From Acidovorax sp. T1 (GTDB lineage Bacteria; Pseudomonadota; Gammaproteobacteria; Burkholderiales; Burkholderiaceae_C), in assembly GCF_002176815.1 (NCBI RefSeq), contig NZ_CP021648.1, forward strand, positions 2,302,001 through 2,366,000: DNA of 64,000 nt, written 5' to 3'. How positions within the stretch are numbered: the stretch's first letter is position 1; each line of letters begins with the position of its first letter. A program made the position numbers and the translations under genes. The notes beneath the pieces are model-generated. The model ran no database searches, had not been told where the DNA came from, and was given only the letters and a program-made list of their open reading frames with translations. Shown one piece after another: positions 1 to 8,584 of this stretch.

Positions 1-166
1 TGGCCAGCTCCAGCAGCCGGGCGGCCAGTGCCGGATCGGTGCCCATGAGCTGGTTGGCCCGACGCAGGCTGGGCTCATCATGGGCCAGCTCGGTCATCAG
101 CAACGCCACGGCGCGCGGAAGACTGGGCAAAGCCACAGGGTGGGCCAGCAGTGCGTTCAGCTCCAT
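1..166 (-). CDS. HDOD domain protein, N-terminus only
   Basis: Only the first 55 codons are inside the window; the gene runs off the left edge. The ATG at 166 has a GGAGG eight or so bases upstream. The visible protein carries the start of an HDOD domain: LPSLPRAV, then a helix ending DPALAARLLEL, which matches the conserved beginning of that family. HDOD proteins are HD-fold relatives that usually lack the catalytic His/Asp and act in signalling. The gene lies 48 bp downstream of tex on the same strand. Family assignment rests on this short stretch only. Confidence 0.6.
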   Translation of the reverse strand, partial: MELNALLAHPVALPSLPRAVALLMTELAHDEPSLRRANQLMGTDPALAARLLELA

Positions 167-214
167 GGGGTACAGCGCCTCCGGTTGAGATGCTGGCGAT
201 TATGTACCCGGTTG

Positions 215-2623
215 TTACCGATTTTTGGTCTGCTGCAGCTTGGCAAAAGCCGAGGCCATGGCCGATTGCGCCGCAGGCTCGGGCGCGCGGCGCTGGGGCT
301 GCGCTTGCTGGTAGCCGCGCCCGGCCCCTTCAAAACGATTGTCGCGGGGTGCCCCCCGATCGCCGCGCTCACCACTGTGTCGCGCAGGCGCATCGCCCAG
401 CTTCATCGACAGGCCGATGCGCTTCCTGTCCACATCCACCTCCATGACCTTGACCTTGACGATGTCGCCGGTCTTGACCACTTCGCGCGCGTCATTCACA
501 AACTTGTGCGCCAGCTGGCTCACATGCACCAGGCCGTCCTGGTGCACACCGAGGTCGATGAAGGCGCCGAACTGGGCCACGTTGCTCACGGTGCCTTCCA
601 GGATCATGCCTTCCTTCAAATCCTTGATGTCTTCCACGCCGTCGTTGAAGCGCGCCACCTTGAAGTCCGGGCGCGGGTCGCGGCCGGGTTTTTCCAACTC
701 CGCCAGGATGTCCTTGACGGTGATCACGCCAAATTTTTCGTTGGCGAACAGCTCGGGCTGGAGGGTCTTGAGCATGTCGGCGCGGCCCATGAGCTCGGCC
801 ACGGGCTTGCCGGTTTTTTGCATGATCTGCTCGACCACGGGGTAGGTTTCGGGGTGCACGCCGGTCATGTCCAGCGGGTTCTCGCCGCCCCGGATGCGCA
901 AAAAACCCGCGCTCTGCTCAAACGTCTTGGCGCCCAGACCGGCCACATCCATCAGTTGCTTGCGGCTTTTGAACGCGCCATTGGCCTCGCGCCAACGCAC
1001 CACGGCCTTGGCCACGCTGCCCGACAGGCCCGATACGCGCGAGAGCAGCGGCACGCTGGCCGTGTTCAGGTCCACGCCCACCGAGTTCACGCAGTCTTCC
1101 ACCACCGTGCCCAGCGTGCGCGCCAGTTCGCTCTGGTTCACGTCGTGCTGGTATTGGCCCACGCCAATGCTCTTGGGGTCGATCTTGACCAGCTCGGCCA
1201 GCGGGTCCTGCAGGCGCCGCGCAATGCTGGCCGCGCCGCGCAGGCTCACGTCCACATCGGGCATCTCTTGCGAGGCGTATTCGCTGGCGCTGTACACCGA
1301 GGCGCCGGCCTCGCTGACAACTACCTTTTCGATAGCTGTCAGCGCTTTACCAGTGTGGGCTACAGGCACTTTTGCCATTAATTTAATCAGCTCAGCCGCC
1401 AGCTTGTCGGTCTCGCGGCTGGCGGTGCCGTTGCCAATCGCAATCAGGTTCACGCCATGCTTTTCGGCCAGCTTGGCCAGGGTGTGCAGCGCGCCGTCCC
1501 AGTCGCGGCGCGGCTCGTGCGGATACACGGTGGCGGTCTCCACCAGCTTGCCGGTGGCGTCCACCACGGCCACCTTCACACCGGTGCGGATGCCGGGGTC
1601 CAGGCCCATCACCACGCGCGGGCCGGCCGGGGCGGCCAGCAGCAGGTCGCGCAGGTTGTCGGCAAACACCTTGATGGCGACTTTTTCGGCGTCGTCGCGC
1701 AGGCGGGCGAACAGGTCGCGTTCGGTCGAAAGGCTCAGCTTCACGCGCCAGGTCCAGGCCACGCACTTGCGGATCAGGTCGTCGGCGGGGCGGCCCGCGT
1801 GGCTCCAGCCCAGGTGCAGGGCAATCTTGCCCTCGGCAATGCTGGGTTTACCGGGCTCAGGCTCTACCGGCAAGACCAGCTTGGCTTCGAGGATTTCCAG
1901 GCCACGACCACGAAACACGGCCAGCGCGCGGTGCGATGGCACGCGGCCAATGGGCTCGTCGTATTCAAAATAATCGCGAAACTTGGACACCTCGGGTTCG
2001 TTCTCGTTCTTGCCTTCGACCTTCTTGCTGCGCAGCAGGCCCTCGGCCCACAGCCACTCACGCAAGGATTGCACCAACACGGCGTCTTCGGCCCAGCGCT
2101 CGGAGAGGATGTCGCGCACACCATCGAGCACGGCAGGCACGGTGGAAAAATCAGCACCCGGCTTGCCGTCGTCCAGCACTTCGGGGGGGCGGGTGAACGC
2201 GGCGGCTTCGGCGGCCGGGTCCAGCGTGGGGTCGGCGAAGAGCTTGTCGGCCAGCGGCTCGATGCCAAATTCGCGCGCCATCTGGCCCTTGGTGCGGCGC
2301 TTTTGCTTGAAGGGCAGGTAGAGGTCTTCCAGCTCTTGCTTGGTGGGCGCGGCGGCAATCGCCACGCGCAATGCGTCGGTCAACTTGCCCTGCTCGTCAA
2401 TGCTTTTGAGCACGGCGGCGCGGCGGTCTTCCAGCTCGCGCAGGTACGACAGGCGTGCTTCCAGCTCACGCAGCTGGATGTCGTCAAGCCCGTTGGTCAC
2501 CTCCTTGCGGTAGCGTGCGATGAAGGGCACGGTGGCACCGCCATCGAGCAACTCGACGGCGGCCTTGACTTGTTGCTCGGTGATCCGGATTTCTTCGGCA
2601 ATCTGCCGGACGATCTTTTGCAT
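215..2623 (-). CDS. tex: Tex-family transcription accessory protein
   Basis: 802 residues, normal for Tex, a cytoplasmic nucleic-acid-binding protein linked to transcription and RNA metabolism. In order it shows the helical Tex N-terminal region (1-190), a YqgF/RuvC-like domain with GLDPGIRTG near 345, the signature DPKSIGVGQYQHDVNQ, helix-hairpin-helix segments around 510-580, and a C-terminal S1 domain near 655-725 (GTVSNVAQFGAFIDLG). A basic, disordered tail follows. Oddity: just before the conserved KVVVSEAGAS motif, a copy of the dispersed palindromic repeat is read in frame as VAHTGKALTAIE (about 1329-1380), where Tex relatives have only a few variable residues. Family identity is certain; the exact biochemical role of Tex is not settled. 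Confidence 0.95.
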   Translation of the reverse strand: MQKIVRQIAEEIRITEQQVKAAVELLDGGATVPFIARYRKEVTNGLDDIQLRELEARLSYLRELEDRRAAVLKSIDEQGKLTDALRVAIAAAPTKQELEDLYLPFKQKRRTKGQMAREFGIEPLADKLFADPTLDPAAEAAAFTRPPEVLDDGKPGADFSTVPAVLDGVRDILSERWAEDAVLVQSLREWLWAEGLLRSKKVEGKNENEPEVSKFRDYFEYDEPIGRVPSHRALAVFRGRGLEILEAKLVLPVEPEPGKPSIAEGKIALHLGWSHAGRPADDLIRKCVAWTWRVKLSLSTERDLFARLRDDAEKVAIKVFADNLRDLLLAAPAGPRVVMGLDPGIRTGVKVAVVDATGKLVETATVYPHEPRRDWDGALHTLAKLAEKHGVNLIAIGNGTASRETDKLAAELIKLMAKVPVAHTGKALTAIEKVVVSEAGASVYSASEYASQEMPDVDVSLRGAASIARRLQDPLAELVKIDPKSIGVGQYQHDVNQSELARTLGTVVEDCVNSVGVDLNTASVPLLSRVSGLSGSVAKAVVRWREANGAFKSRKQLMDVAGLGAKTFEQSAGFLRIRGGENPLDMTGVHPETYPVVEQIMQKTGKPVAELMGRADMLKTLQPELFANEKFGVITVKDILAELEKPGRDPRPDFKVARFNDGVEDIKDLKEGMILEGTVSNVAQFGAFIDLGVHQDGLVHVSQLAHKFVNDAREVVKTGDIVKVKVMEVDVDRKRIGLSMKLGDAPARHSGERGDRGAPRDNRFEGAGRGYQQAQPQRRAPEPAAQSAMASAFAKLQQTKNR
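1329..1380 (+). repeat. Dispersed palindromic repeat, copy A (in tex)
   Basis: GATAGCTGTCAGCGCTTTA followed by a degraded right arm. Forward orientation is defined here as the strand reading TAGCTGnTAGCGCTT. The copy lies antisense inside the intact tex frame and encodes VAHTGKALTAIE, the same reading frame as the copy in rlmD. Confidence 0.75.
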
Positions 2624-2719
2624 TGCGTTCTATCCTGCGGGCACTTGGAAAAGCCGGCGAGTTTGCCACATGCTGCAGATCAGGCCGGTCCGGAACCGCC
2701 AGGGGATTGGCTGCAAAAC

Positions 2720-2778
2720 ACTACTCTTTTGATAGCTACAAGCGCTTACCAGTAAATCGCTTGAGCCCATTTATTCAT
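2720..2778 (+). repeat. Dispersed palindromic repeat, copy B
   Basis: TTTTGATAGCTACAAGCGCTTACC, loop, then a decayed right arm (CGCTTGAGCCCATTTATT). It lies in the 228 bp space between the tex start and the histidine kinase stop, forward orientation. Confidence 0.75.
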
Positions 2779-2851
2779 AAAATCGCACCAGACTTTGCGG
2801 CGCCAGAAGGTGCAGCACACGCACGCAACTCACCCCTCAGAGGCGATGGCT

Positions 2852-3712
2852 TTACAGCACAGGCAGCGCCTGCCCAGGCGCGCCCTGGTCTGGCACCAGC
2901 ACGCGAATGCAGGTGCCGCCGTCCACGGGCCGGATCAGCTCCAGAGCACCGCCCATCTGCCGCGCACGGCGGTGCATGCCCTCCATGCCAAAGCCCGATG
3001 GCCGGGCGCGCAAGGCCGAGGATTCTTCGGGCAGGCCACGCCCGTTGTCGCAGACCTCCAGGCACCATGCGTCCTGCCCGGCGTCATGCTCCACGCTCAC
3101 CCTCACCTGCGTGGCCTGCGCGTGTTGCAGCACATTGCTCAGGGCTTCCTGCACGATAGAGACCATGTGCTGGGCGCGCTCGGCACACGGGGTTTCAACG
3201 CCATCTGCGGTTTGGACATTCCAGGCCATCTGAATGCCGCGCCGGTCCAGCACCGGCTGGATGCGGTGGCGCAGGCGCGCCAGGCGAAGGGCCAGCGAGT
3301 CGGCAGCACTGTCCATCGAATCCACGACCAGGCGCAGATCGAGCAGGCACTGCTCCAAAGCACGCAGCGCCTGCGAATGGGCGGGCAACTGGGGGTCCAG
3401 CAACCCCATGGTGCTGACCAACTGCGAGCCGACGTTGTCGTGCAACTCCCTTGCGATGCGCTGGCGCTCGGCCTGCAGCTCGGCGCTGGGGCGGGGATTG
3501 CGCCGTGGGCGCCACTGCAGGGCACGCGGAAGCTGCATCAGGACCAGCAAGCCCAGCAAGGTTTGGGTGACGATCAGAGTGCCCGCAAGCCACTGCATGG
3601 CGGGTGAACTTGAGGCCCAAAAATATCGAACCAGCAGCAGGCTCAAGACCAGTTGCACCCCACAGAGTGCAAGGCAGGCCAGGGCGAAATGGGGCGGGTG
3701 GTTACGAAACAT
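2852..3712 (-). CDS. NarX/DegS-type sensor histidine kinase
   Basis: 286 residues. Two membrane segments at about 8-30 and 42-60 with almost no periplasmic loop suggest sensing in or near the membrane rather than of a periplasmic ligand. A HisKA_3 dimerisation domain follows, with the phospho-acceptor His91 in RIARELHDNVGSQL. The HATPase domain has an N-box (EALSNVLQHA), G1 box (CDNGRGLP) and G2 region (GFGMEGM). It lies 42 bp downstream of a LuxR/NarL-type response regulator on the same strand, so the two form an operon and presumably a cognate pair. The signal and targets are not evident. Confidence 0.9.
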   Translation of the reverse strand: MFRNHPPHFALACLALCGVQLVLSLLLVRYFWASSSPAMQWLAGTLIVTQTLLGLLVLMQLPRALQWRPRRNPRPSAELQAERQRIARELHDNVGSQLVSTMGLLDPQLPAHSQALRALEQCLLDLRLVVDSMDSAADSLALRLARLRHRIQPVLDRRGIQMAWNVQTADGVETPCAERAQHMVSIVQEALSNVLQHAQATQVRVSVEHDAGQDAWCLEVCDNGRGLPEESSALRARPSGFGMEGMHRRARQMGGALELIRPVDGGTCIRVLVPDQGAPGQALPVL

Positions 3713-3754
3713 GAAAGCTCATTGCGCGGCGGCCCCGGCAACCCATGGATGTGC

Positions 3755-4546
3755 CTAGAACAGCCCCCGCAAAGACGCAAACCGCACGGCCTGGGCACGG
3801 GTGCGCACCTGCAGCTTGCGATAGATGTTACGAATGTGCGTATTCACGGTGATGTTGCTGATCTCCATGCGGGAGGCAATTTCGGCAGTGGTGTAACCGC
3901 CAGCCACCATGCGCAACACTTCTTTCTCGCGGTCGGACAACCGGTCGGCCTCGGCAGGCTCCTGGCGCTTGGGGAGATCGGCATGGGTTTTGTCAAACCG
4001 CTGCAGCAGGCGACGCGCCAGATTGGGCGTGATGGACGCCCCGCCGTTGACCACCTGCAGCACGGCCTGCGGATAGTTGCCAAACCACGAGTTCTTGCTG
4101 AGGTACCCGGTGGCACCCAACTCGAAGGCGCGCAACACCTCGTCGTCGTTTTCCATGACGGAAATCACCACGGCCTCGGCCGACGGGCGCACGGTCTTGA
4201 GGTAATCCAGCAGCTCAAACCCCTCGCCGTCGCCCAGATGCAAATCCACCAGCAAGACATCGAACTCATGCTGTTTGATGGCCTTGCGCCCCTCGCGCAC
4301 ACTCGACGCCTGCGCCACCACCAGGGTGCGGGGGTCTGCCATGAGCTCTTGCGCAATCACCAGGCGGATGTGCGCATCGTCATCCACGAGCAGCACCCGC
4401 ACCGGGCGATCGGTTTGACCGACCAGGAAATCAGGCCATATGGATGACGGACTGCCTTGCCCGCCCAGGTATCCCTCACCGGCGCCACTGTCCTGCGACC
4501 TGGAAGAAAGCCCAGCCATGCGGGGCTCAGCAGGAATAACAGTCAT
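3755..4546 (-). CDS. LuxR/NarL-family response regulator
   Basis: 263 residues from the ATG at 4546, chosen because GGAGG stands four bases upstream; an in-frame ATG at 4633 would add 29 residues with no good ribosome site. After a 47-residue low-complexity lead comes a receiver domain (VRVLLVDDDAH, phospho-acceptor Asp101 in LLVDLHLGDGEG). A C-terminal LuxR helix-turn-helix follows (LSDREKEVLRMVAGG, then ISNITVNTHIRNIYRKL). Phosphorylation by the kinase encoded immediately downstream is expected to switch DNA binding. The N-terminal extension is longer than usual for NarL proteins. Target genes are unknown. Confidence 0.9.
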   Translation of the reverse strand: MTVIPAEPRMAGLSSRSQDSGAGEGYLGGQGSPSSIWPDFLVGQTDRPVRVLLVDDDAHIRLVIAQELMADPRTLVVAQASSVREGRKAIKQHEFDVLLVDLHLGDGEGFELLDYLKTVRPSAEAVVISVMENDDEVLRAFELGATGYLSKNSWFGNYPQAVLQVVNGGASITPNLARRLLQRFDKTHADLPKRQEPAEADRLSDREKEVLRMVAGGYTTAEIASRMEISNITVNTHIRNIYRKLQVRTRAQAVRFASLRGLF

Positions 4547-4741
4547 AAAACCTCCAAATTGGGGCAGAAGCCCCGAGAAGGGGCACGATTGCGCGCGAAA
4601 TGCAGATACCGACACTAAAAGAAACAGCAGCAAACATCTACACCCAAAAATGGCAATTTACATACGTTTCATAAGTTACAGGTGAAATTGCCGGATTGCA
4701 GCGAGGTTCGTCGATGGTCACACGGGTTGCATACCCATGCC

Positions 4742-6166
4742 TCAGTGCACCGTGCGCATGCGCAGCGAACTGCACACGCCGGCCACCACCGCAAAGGCCG
4801 CCGCAAGCAGCAAGGCCACCCACTCGCCCGTGCCATCGTGCGAGGGCCACACGGTAAAGATGGCGGCCAGCATTACCGCCCCCAAGGTCTGCCCCGTCAA
4901 ACGGGCCGTGCCCAGCATGCCGCTGGCCGCGCCACTGCGCTCTAGCGGCGCCGAGGTAACGATGGTGTGGTTGTTGGGCGACTGGAACAGCGCAAAACCG
5001 GCGCCGCACAGGGCCATGCGCCAGACCATGTCGATGGGGGATGGATCTGCCGGCAAGGCCGCCAGCAGCAACAGGCCGCAGGCGAAAACCCCCATGCCAA
5101 TGGCCCCCAGCAAGCCATCGGCATAGCGGCCGATCAGGCGGCCCGCGATGGGTGCCGTCACCACAATGGCCAGGGGCCAGGCGGTGATCAGCAACCCCGC
5201 CTCCAGGGGGCTGCGGCCAAACCCCTCCAGCAGCAAAAAGGGCAGCGCCAGATAAGCCAGGGTCTGGGCACAAAACGCCCCCACCGACGAACCCATGGAC
5301 AGCGCAAACACGGGAATGCGCAACAAATCCACCGGAAACAGGGGCGCTGCCAGGCGCAACTGGCGGCGCAGATACACCCAGCCCACCGCCACACCGGCTG
5401 CCAGCAAGGCCCAAGCTGTGGGAGAGGCCACGCCCCGCCCGTTGCTGGTGGCGGCACCCAGCCGCTCGCCGCCCACGAAGATCAGCGTGAACATCAGCAC
5501 GTTGAGCACCACGTCCAGCGCCGCCGGACGGGGTTGCAGCACCGCACGGGGTGGATTGAACGGCAGCGCCCGCCAGCCCAGCCACAGCGTATAGGCCCCC
5601 AGCGGCAGATTGAGCGCAAAAAGCCAGGGCCAGGGCGCCACGGACAGGATGCCCGCCGCCACCGAGGGGCCGGCCACCGAAGCCAGCGCCACCACCATCG
5701 AATTGATCGCCAGGCCACGCCCCAGTTGCGCGCGCGGGTAGGTCAGGCGCACCAGAGCGGCATTCACGCTCATGATGCCGGCCGCGCCCAGGCCCTGCAG
5801 GGCCCGCGCCGCAATCAGCGTGGCCAGCGAATCGGCCAGCATAGCCCCCACGGACGACACAGCAAACAGCGCCATGCCGGCAAAATACACGCGCCGATAC
5901 CCCAGGCGCTCGCCCAGCGCCGCCAGCGGCAGCAGCATGACCAGCGTGGCGATCTGGTAAGCGTTGACCACCCAGATCGCATGCGCCGCGCTGGCGTTGA
6001 GATCGCGCGCAATGCCGGGCAGCGCCAGGTTGACGATGCTGCCATCGAGCACCGCCATCGCGATACCCAAGATGATGACCAGCATGGCGCGGTTGCGCGC
6101 CGGCTGGGGCAGTCCGTCGCCTGGCTCGCCGGCGGCCTGGCTGGCTTTGTTGACGTGATCCATCAT
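4742..6166 (-). CDS. MFS drug-exporter-type transporter (EmrB/QacA-like)
   Basis: 474 residues with many hydrophobic segments, consistent with 12-14 membrane spans. The N-terminus has the typical motif D1/A pattern: AVLDGSIVNLALPGIARDL near 40, then LGERLGYRRVYFAG between helices 2 and 3, and RALQGLGAAGIMS. These fit the DHA2 branch of major facilitator proton antiporters in the inner membrane. The start is the first of two adjacent ATG codons at 6166 and 6163; earlier starts would overlap the SDR gene upstream. It lies 55 bp downstream of that gene and may be co-transcribed. The substrate cannot be told from sequence. Confidence 0.85.
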   Translation of the reverse strand: MMDHVNKASQAAGEPGDGLPQPARNRAMLVIILGIAMAVLDGSIVNLALPGIARDLNASAAHAIWVVNAYQIATLVMLLPLAALGERLGYRRVYFAGMALFAVSSVGAMLADSLATLIAARALQGLGAAGIMSVNAALVRLTYPRAQLGRGLAINSMVVALASVAGPSVAAGILSVAPWPWLFALNLPLGAYTLWLGWRALPFNPPRAVLQPRPAALDVVLNVLMFTLIFVGGERLGAATSNGRGVASPTAWALLAAGVAVGWVYLRRQLRLAAPLFPVDLLRIPVFALSMGSSVGAFCAQTLAYLALPFLLLEGFGRSPLEAGLLITAWPLAIVVTAPIAGRLIGRYADGLLGAIGMGVFACGLLLLAALPADPSPIDMVWRMALCGAGFALFQSPNNHTIVTSAPLERSGAASGMLGTARLTGQTLGAVMLAAIFTVWPSHDGTGEWVALLLAAAFAVVAGVCSSLRMRTVH

Positions 6167-6221
6167 CAGTTCAGACGCCACTGCACGGCGCCAAGCTCGG
6201 CGCCCCGGTTTACCACCCCAT

Positions 6222-7127
6222 TCACTCGACGCGCAAGGCCGCGCGCAGTTGCGCCCCCAGCTCGGGCTTGTCGGCAAAGGGATCGGTGGGGTTGCGAGCC
6301 TGCAGAATGTCTTGCATGCGCGTCTGCACAGAGCCTATTGCCTTGGGATGGCTGTAGATGTAGAACTGGTTGGTCGCCACGGCGTCAAAAACCTTTTGCG
6401 CCACTTCGGCGGCCGTCACCTTGCCAGCGCTGACGGCCTTGCCGATCATGGCCTGGCCAATGAGCTGGCTCTTGGTAGGCTGGTCGCCCGCCAGGCCGCC
6501 AGGGCGGTTGCGCTGGCTGTCGTTGATGCCCGTGGCCACGAAATAAGGGCACAGCACGCTGGCGCCCACCTGGTCCGTCACCAGCGAAAGGTCTTGGTAC
6601 AGCGTCTCCGACAGGCTGACCACCGCGTGCTTGCTCACGTTGTAGATGCCCATGTTGGGCGGCGCCAGCAAGCCCGCCATGCTGGCCGTGTTGACGATGT
6701 GGCCGCGCCACGCCGGGTCCTTCTTCGCAGCCGCCAGCATCAAGGGGGTGAACACCCGCACGCCGTGCACCACGCCCATGAGGTTGACGCCCAGCACCCA
6801 TTCCCAGTCCTTGACGGAGTTCTCCCACACCAGGCCGCCCGCGCCCACGCCCGCGTTGTTGAACACCAGGTGGGGGGCGCCGAAGCGTTGCGCCACCTCT
6901 GCGGCCAGTTGCTCCATCTGGGTGGCGCTCGACACATCCACCTGGCGGGCCAGCACCTGGGCGCCTGCGGCCTGCATCTCGGCCGCGGCGGCGTCGAGCG
7001 CGTCCGGCTGCACATCCACCAGCACCAGGTTCATGCCCAGGCGGGCGCCAATGCGCGCGCACTCCAGCCCGAAGCCCGAGCCTGCACCCGTCAATACCGC
7101 CGTCTTGCCCTGAAAATTTTCAATCAT
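6222..7127 (-). CDS. SDR-family NAD(P)-dependent oxidoreductase
   Basis: 301 residues, a classical short-chain dehydrogenase. The cofactor motif TGAGSGFG is near residue 12, followed by an acidic LVDVQ at the end of strand 2 (suggesting NAD preference), the NNAGVG motif near 90, and the catalytic Ser/Tyr/Lys set in VNTASMAG and YNVSKHAV. The ATG at 7127 overlaps the last codon of the broken GST gene by four bases, so the two were translationally coupled. The substrate is unknown. Similar proteins with a C-terminal extension are often annotated as acting on hydrophobic alcohols or acyl compounds, but nothing here decides it. Confidence 0.85.
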   Translation of the reverse strand: MIENFQGKTAVLTGAGSGFGLECARIGARLGMNLVLVDVQPDALDAAAAEMQAAGAQVLARQVDVSSATQMEQLAAEVAQRFGAPHLVFNNAGVGAGGLVWENSVKDWEWVLGVNLMGVVHGVRVFTPLMLAAAKKDPAWRGHIVNTASMAGLLAPPNMGIYNVSKHAVVSLSETLYQDLSLVTDQVGASVLCPYFVATGINDSQRNRPGGLAGDQPTKSQLIGQAMIGKAVSAGKVTAAEVAQKVFDAVATNQFYIYSHPKAIGSVQTRMQDILQARNPTDPFADKPELGAQLRAALRVE

Positions 7128-8059
7128 GTCTCTGCCTTTTGTAATACGTAACCAATGCGCGGAAAGTGCACATGCACCGTGCCGGCACGCGGATCGGTGC
7201 GGCGCAAGGTGTAGCGCGTGCGCGTGGCGGCGATGAGGGTTCCCGCCGTGGGCTCGGTGCCAAAGCTCTCGGCAGCCACCGTGACCTCGCTCCCCAGCGC
7301 GATGCCGTGTTCGTCCTGAAAGACGTCACTCACCACCGGCATGGGTTCGGCGCCCGCAGCCACTGTGATGGCATCGGCCGCGCTGAATTTCTCCATGCGG
7401 CCATGCCCGAGTGCGGCCACCCGGTCCATCCACTCCAGCACGGCCGGCGTGGCCTGGAAAATGTCGGCCATCACCGGCACGCACTGGCGCGTGAACCACA
7501 GCGGGTGGTAGGCGGCAAAGTCGGCCACGCAGGGTTCGGCTCCGAACGTGAAGTCATGCTCTTCCACTATGTGCGCCAGGCGCCGCAGGTACGAACGGTA
7601 GGCCGCCGTGGCATCGGCGGGGCGCAGGCGCTGCATGCCGGCGCTCATCTGGCGCCGGTCCTCGCCAAAGGCCTGGGCGGCTTCGGGGGCGACATTGGCA
7701 AACAGCGCCTCGGCCCCGCGCGGCTGCAGGTTGTAGGCCATGGCGGCCCAGAACAGCGTGCTGTCAGCCCACTGGGCAAACACGCGCGCCACGCCCTTGA
7801 GGTGGGGCGGATACAGCACCGGCTCGGGATGCTCGTGTTCGAGCACTTCGCTGATCAGCGTGGAATCGCAATAGATGTCGGCACCGATCTGCAGGAACGG
7901 CGTCTTGCGATAGCCGCCCGTCAGGGCCACCACATCAGGCTTGGGCGCAATGCTGGGGACGACCACCGACTTCCAGGGCAACTGTTTGAAACCCAGCACC
8001 AGCCGGATCTTTTACGAGAAGGGCGATGAGGGGTAATGGTGCAGGATCAAGGCGGTCAT
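7124..8059 (-). pseudogene. Glutathione S-transferase family gene, nonsense codon
   Basis: Read from the ATG at 8059 (GGAG upstream), the protein begins MTALILHHYPSSPFS, then meets TAA at 8014-8012, then continues in the same frame with KIRLVLGFKQLPWKSV. Family members have an acidic residue (GAA/GAG) at this place, so one G-to-T change explains the stop. The rest, 295 codons, is intact: thioredoxin-like N-domain (YRKTPFLQIGADIYCDST) and helical C-domain. Re-initiation at the GTG at 7999 could yield 291 residues lacking strand 1 and the usual catalytic Ser/Tyr/Cys region. It is coupled by ATGA overlap to the SDR gene. It may be a recent pseudogene, a sequencing error, or a shortened protein. 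Confidence 0.75.
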
Positions 8060-8114
8060 GGGCAATCTCCTCATAAATGATCGAAAACGAACTGCTCGGA
8101 CGCCGCGCCCCCGT

Positions 8115-8582
8115 TCAGGGCGGGCTCCAGAGCATCTCGATGTGGGGAATGTCGTCTTCGAGGTAAACCGCGGACACCGCCACGAACCCCAGGCTGCCGT
8201 AAAAGCGTTGCAGATGCGCCTGCGCGCTGATGCGCACTGCCCTGCCCGGCCACACCTGGAAGCAACGGGCCAGCCCCTGCTCCATCAGCGCGCGCCCCAC
8301 ACCGCCGCCGCGCGCCTCGCGCGCCGTGACCACGCGCCCGATGGACGGCTCGGGGTAGTTCACCCCCGGGTCCACCACCCGCAGGCTGGCTTGCAACACA
8401 CCAGCCTCGTCGTAACCCAGCAGGTGCCACGATTGCTTGTCGGCGCCGTCCGGGTCCTGGTAAGGCCCCTGCTCCAGGATGAACACCTTGCAGCGTAAGG
8501 CCAGTGTGTCATGCAGGGCGTGCACGCCCAGGTCGTCAAAGCGGGCCCAAGTCCAGCGCAGTGCGGACGGCGAGGTGCTCAT
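8115..8582 (-). CDS. ElaA-like GNAT acetyltransferase
   Basis: 155 residues, the same size as E. coli ElaA. Conserved landmarks are ALRCKVFILEQ near 30, PYQDPDGAD, the acetyl-CoA loop region GRVVTAREARGGGVGRALM near 82-100, and AQAHLQRFYGSLGF towards the C-terminus. The family transfers an acetyl group from acetyl-CoA to an undefined acceptor. The ATG at 8582 starts two bases after the stop of the upstream oxidoreductase, so the two are almost certainly translated from one message. Longer in-frame extensions run through that gene and are not credible. Confidence 0.85.
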   Translation of the reverse strand: MSTSPSALRWTWARFDDLGVHALHDTLALRCKVFILEQGPYQDPDGADKQSWHLLGYDEAGVLQASLRVVDPGVNYPEPSIGRVVTAREARGGGVGRALMEQGLARCFQVWPGRAVRISAQAHLQRFYGSLGFVAVSAVYLEDDIPHIEMLWSPP

Positions 8583-8584
8583 GC

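Noticed and set aside
80..1381. 433-codon frame on the plus strand
   Set aside because: Antisense to tex.
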